Shown in pieces: positions 31,806-33,446 of a stretch of DNA of 33,446 bases. The position numbers and the translations under genes are program-made. Source of the stretch: Gammaproteobacteria bacterium (lineage in GTDB: Bacteria; Pseudomonadota; Gammaproteobacteria; UBA6429; Thiohalophilaceae); the NCBI GenBank assembly GCA_030594815.1, contig JAUVEN010000021.1, forward strand, positions 1-33,446. Reading direction: 5' to 3'. A model generated the notes under the pieces. It did not search any database. It was not told the DNA's origin and saw nothing but the letters and a program-made list of their open reading frames with translations. Numbering within the stretch: the stretch's first letter is position 1; the number at the start of each line of letters is the position of its first letter.

Positions 31806-31861
31806 GCATTAATTATCCTGACGAAAGTTTGTAAGCTATTGATATCTATTGTTTAAGTAGT

Positions 31862-31878
31862 TTGGCACGGCTGTTGCA
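31862..31878 (+). promoter_or_regulatory. Sigma-54 promoter of the flgB operon
   Basis: TTGGCACGGCTGTTGCA is a full match to the -24/-12 consensus (TGGCACG-N4-TTGCA). flgB starts 33 bp downstream at 31911. It implies RpoN and a FlrC/FleQ-type activator control the hook-basal body operon. Confidence 0.9.
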
Positions 31879-31910
31879 GTTACTTGTGTACACAAACGAG
31901 GATTAGCAAC

Positions 31911-32309
31911 ATGGCAATTAGTATAGACAACGTATTTGGAGTTCACGAAAACGCAATGCATCTGCAAGGTCGTCGTGCACAACTGTTGTCACAAAATCTC
32001 GCGAACTCAGATACCCCTGGTTATAAAGCTAAAGATATTGATTTTAAAGCGGCACTAAAATCTGCATCTAATGGCTCATTACAAAAACCATTACAAACAA
32101 CACAAACAGGTCATATCCAACCCAAGGGTTCATTCATGGGGACGGAACAACTTTATCGTCAACCGATGCAACCATCACTTGATGGTAATACGGTAGAACC
32201 GCATGTGGAAATGTCTGAGTTTACAGAAAATTCCATGCGCTATCTTATGACGTTAAGAATAATGTCGGGCAAGATCAATAGCATGTTATCTGCGATTAGA
32301 GGGGAATAA
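31911..32309 (+). CDS. flgB: FlgB, flagellar proximal rod protein
   Basis: From the ATG at 31911 (GAGGA about nine bases upstream) the product is 132 residues; the frame is open further up to a TTG at 31884, but that would lie at the likely transcription start. The conserved rod-protein opening is seen as RRAQLLSQNLANSDTPGYKAKDIDF, split over residues 21-45, and the C-terminal EFTENSMRYLMTLRIMSGKINSM is the usual rod helix. It forms the proximal rod with FlgC. flgC follows by 2 bp. Confidence 0.96.
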   Translation: MAISIDNVFGVHENAMHLQGRRAQLLSQNLANSDTPGYKAKDIDFKAALKSASNGSLQKPLQTTQTGHIQPKGSFMGTEQLYRQPMQPSLDGNTVEPHVEMSEFTENSMRYLMTLRIMSGKINSMLSAIRGE

Positions 32310-32311
32310 GA

Positions 32312-32728
32312 ATGTCTTTATTTAATATTTTTGATGTTGCAGGTTCGGCATTAAACGCACAAACACTTCGTTTAAATACAACCTCAAGTAACCTGGCAAA
32401 TGCAAACAGTGCAAGTAGTAGTACAGATGAATTATATAAAGCGCGTCAGCCAATATTTGCAACAATGATGAGTAATGAGTTTGATGATAAAAACGGTAGT
32501 GTCGGTGTTCAAGTACTAGGTATTGTTGAAAAACAAGATCCAGGTCGTGCTGAATATAACCCTGGACACCCTTTGGCAGACGATGAAGGTTATGTCTATA
32601 TGCCAAATGTAAACGTCATTGAAGAAATGGCAAATATGATTTCCGCTTCACGTTCTTATCAAACAAACGTTGAAGTAATGAATACCGCTAAACAAATGTT
32701 AATGCGTACCTTATCTTTAGGTCAGTAG
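32312..32728 (+). CDS. flgC: FlgC, flagellar proximal rod protein
   Basis: This 138-residue protein begins MSLFNIFDVAGSALNAQTLR, continues with NTTSSNLANANSASS (the rod-family ANANT-like motif) and ends in NVNVIEEMANMISASRSYQTN and MNTAKQMLMRTLSLGQ, the FlgBC/FlgG C-terminal helix. It is a proximal rod subunit. It starts 2 bp after the flgB stop; flgD follows after 46 bp. Confidence 0.97.
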   Translation: MSLFNIFDVAGSALNAQTLRLNTTSSNLANANSASSSTDELYKARQPIFATMMSNEFDDKNGSVGVQVLGIVEKQDPGRAEYNPGHPLADDEGYVYMPNVNVIEEMANMISASRSYQTNVEVMNTAKQMLMRTLSLGQ

Positions 32729-32774
32729 TTATAAATAAAGTTATCAGCAATAGAGAGTAATCAGGAGCCTTAAA

Positions 32775-33446
32775 ATGGACAGTATAAATAAACCCAATAT
32801 GAATGTACTTGAAAGTCTTGGCTTGTCCAAGCCTAAACAGGCGATGAAAGAACAAAAGCTGGGACAGGACGATTTTATAAAGTTAATGACAACACAAATG
32901 AACCATCAGGATCCGATGAAGCCAATGGAAAATGGAGATTTCTTAAGTGACATGGCTCAGTTCAGTACGGTTTCCGGTTTAAAAGAAATTAAAGATTCTT
33001 TTAATAATTTAGCAACGTCGTTGCAATCCAGTCAGGCTTTACAGGCTTCAAGCATGGTTGGTCGTAAAGTATTGGTTCCGGGTTCAATGAGTACTTACTC
33101 AGAAGGCACGCCAATGAAAGGCGGGGTTGTATTAGATACGAATGTTTCTGATTTAAAAATTGGAATAATGAATGACAAGGGTGCGTTGGTTAAAGAAATA
33201 GATTTAGGCAACAAAGCGGCTGGTGTTGCACATTTCTCATGGGATGGCATGTTATCGGCAGATAAAAAGGCCATGTCTGGAAATTATTCTATCCACGCCA
33301 TCGCTATGGTTGATGGTAAGTCAGAATCATTAAGTACATTGATCACTGACACAGTTCAGAGTGTGTCATTAGGGTCAGGAGGTCAGGGAGTTTCATTATC
33401 TTTGGCTAATGCAGGTTCAGCTGGTTTAGCTGACGTAAAAGAAATT
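32775..33446 (+). CDS. flgD: FlgD, hook-capping protein (3' end cut by window)
   Basis: The ATG at 32775 has AGGAG about nine bases upstream, and the frame is open for 224 codons to the last base, so the gene runs past the edge. The FlgD signature is seen at residues 29-50 (LGQDDFIKLMTTQ, then MNHQDPMKP) and 58-70 (SDMAQFSTVSGLK), followed by SSQALQASSMVGRKVLVPG. The FlgD Ig-like fold (about 115 onward, VLDTNVSDLKIGIMNDKG, FSWDG) is largely present. FlgD caps the growing hook. Family length is about 220-240, so only a few codons should be missing. Confidence 0.95.
   Translation, partial: MDSINKPNMNVLESLGLSKPKQAMKEQKLGQDDFIKLMTTQMNHQDPMKPMENGDFLSDMAQFSTVSGLKEIKDSFNNLATSLQSSQALQASSMVGRKVLVPGSMSTYSEGTPMKGGVVLDTNVSDLKIGIMNDKGALVKEIDLGNKAAGVAHFSWDGMLSADKKAMSGNYSIHAIAMVDGKSESLSTLITDTVQSVSLGSGGQGVSLSLANAGSAGLADVKEI

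Noticed and set aside
1-33446. CRISPR arrays, insertion sequences, prophage or integrase genes
   Set aside because: No regularly spaced repeats, transposase, integrase or phage structural gene was seen.

Overview
The window is AT-rich chromosomal DNA from a free-living, polarly flagellated gammaproteobacterium. The evidence is the flagellar block flgZ-flgN-flgM-flgA / cheV-cheR / flgB-flgC-flgD in the Pseudomonas/Vibrio-type order with sigma-54 and sigma-28 promoters, an OxyR with cysteines at positions 199 and 208, and a TonB receptor. I cannot name the genus from the sequence.

Layout. 1-2.1 kb is an accessory patch. It holds a TumE/TumA-type toxin-antitoxin pair and an orphan gene bracketed by two 66-bp direct repeats. 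2.2-6.5 kb is a three-gene minus-strand operon of TonB-dependent receptor, periplasmic ABC-type binding protein and membrane histidine kinase; it looks like a sensory rather than a transport unit. 6.8-8.6 kb holds a Y-family DNA polymerase translationally coupled to a shortened SRAP/YedK protein. 8.8-10.2 kb has three small genes, one of which seems to be a membrane-anchored remnant of a receiver domain. 10.3-14.9 kb is a peroxide-defence island: diheme cytochrome c peroxidase, DyP peroxidase, a peroxiredoxin-glutaredoxin fusion and OxyR. A Fur-like box lies between the first two and a near-complete OxyR operator between the last two. A MAPEG membrane gene follows, with an apparent frameshift at its start.

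15.4-20.8 kb holds a two-component system (PhoB/OmpR-type regulator plus a 744-residue kinase) divergent from a three-gene operon of PspA/IM30-like protein, membrane protein and secreted or anchored von Willebrand A protein. Ordered TGTAAA half-sites lie in the shared promoter region, so this looks like an envelope-stress module. 21-27.2 kb is mixed housekeeping: RluA-type pseudouridine synthase, TSUP permease, DUF445 protein, SHOCT protein, a GT2 glycosyltransferase fused to a Rossmann domain, a DEDDh exonuclease, a DUF2892 protein and a single-domain receiver. Two MITE-like intergenic repeats (20.9-21.05 and 25.35-25.5 kb) lie here. At 27.3 kb is tRNA-Arg(CCT). From there to the end is the flagellar/chemotaxis block, with flgD cut by the window edge.

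The least-described candidate systems are the kinase/regulator-PspA-membrane-VWA locus, the TonB-binding protein-kinase operon and the Y-polymerase/mini-SRAP pair.
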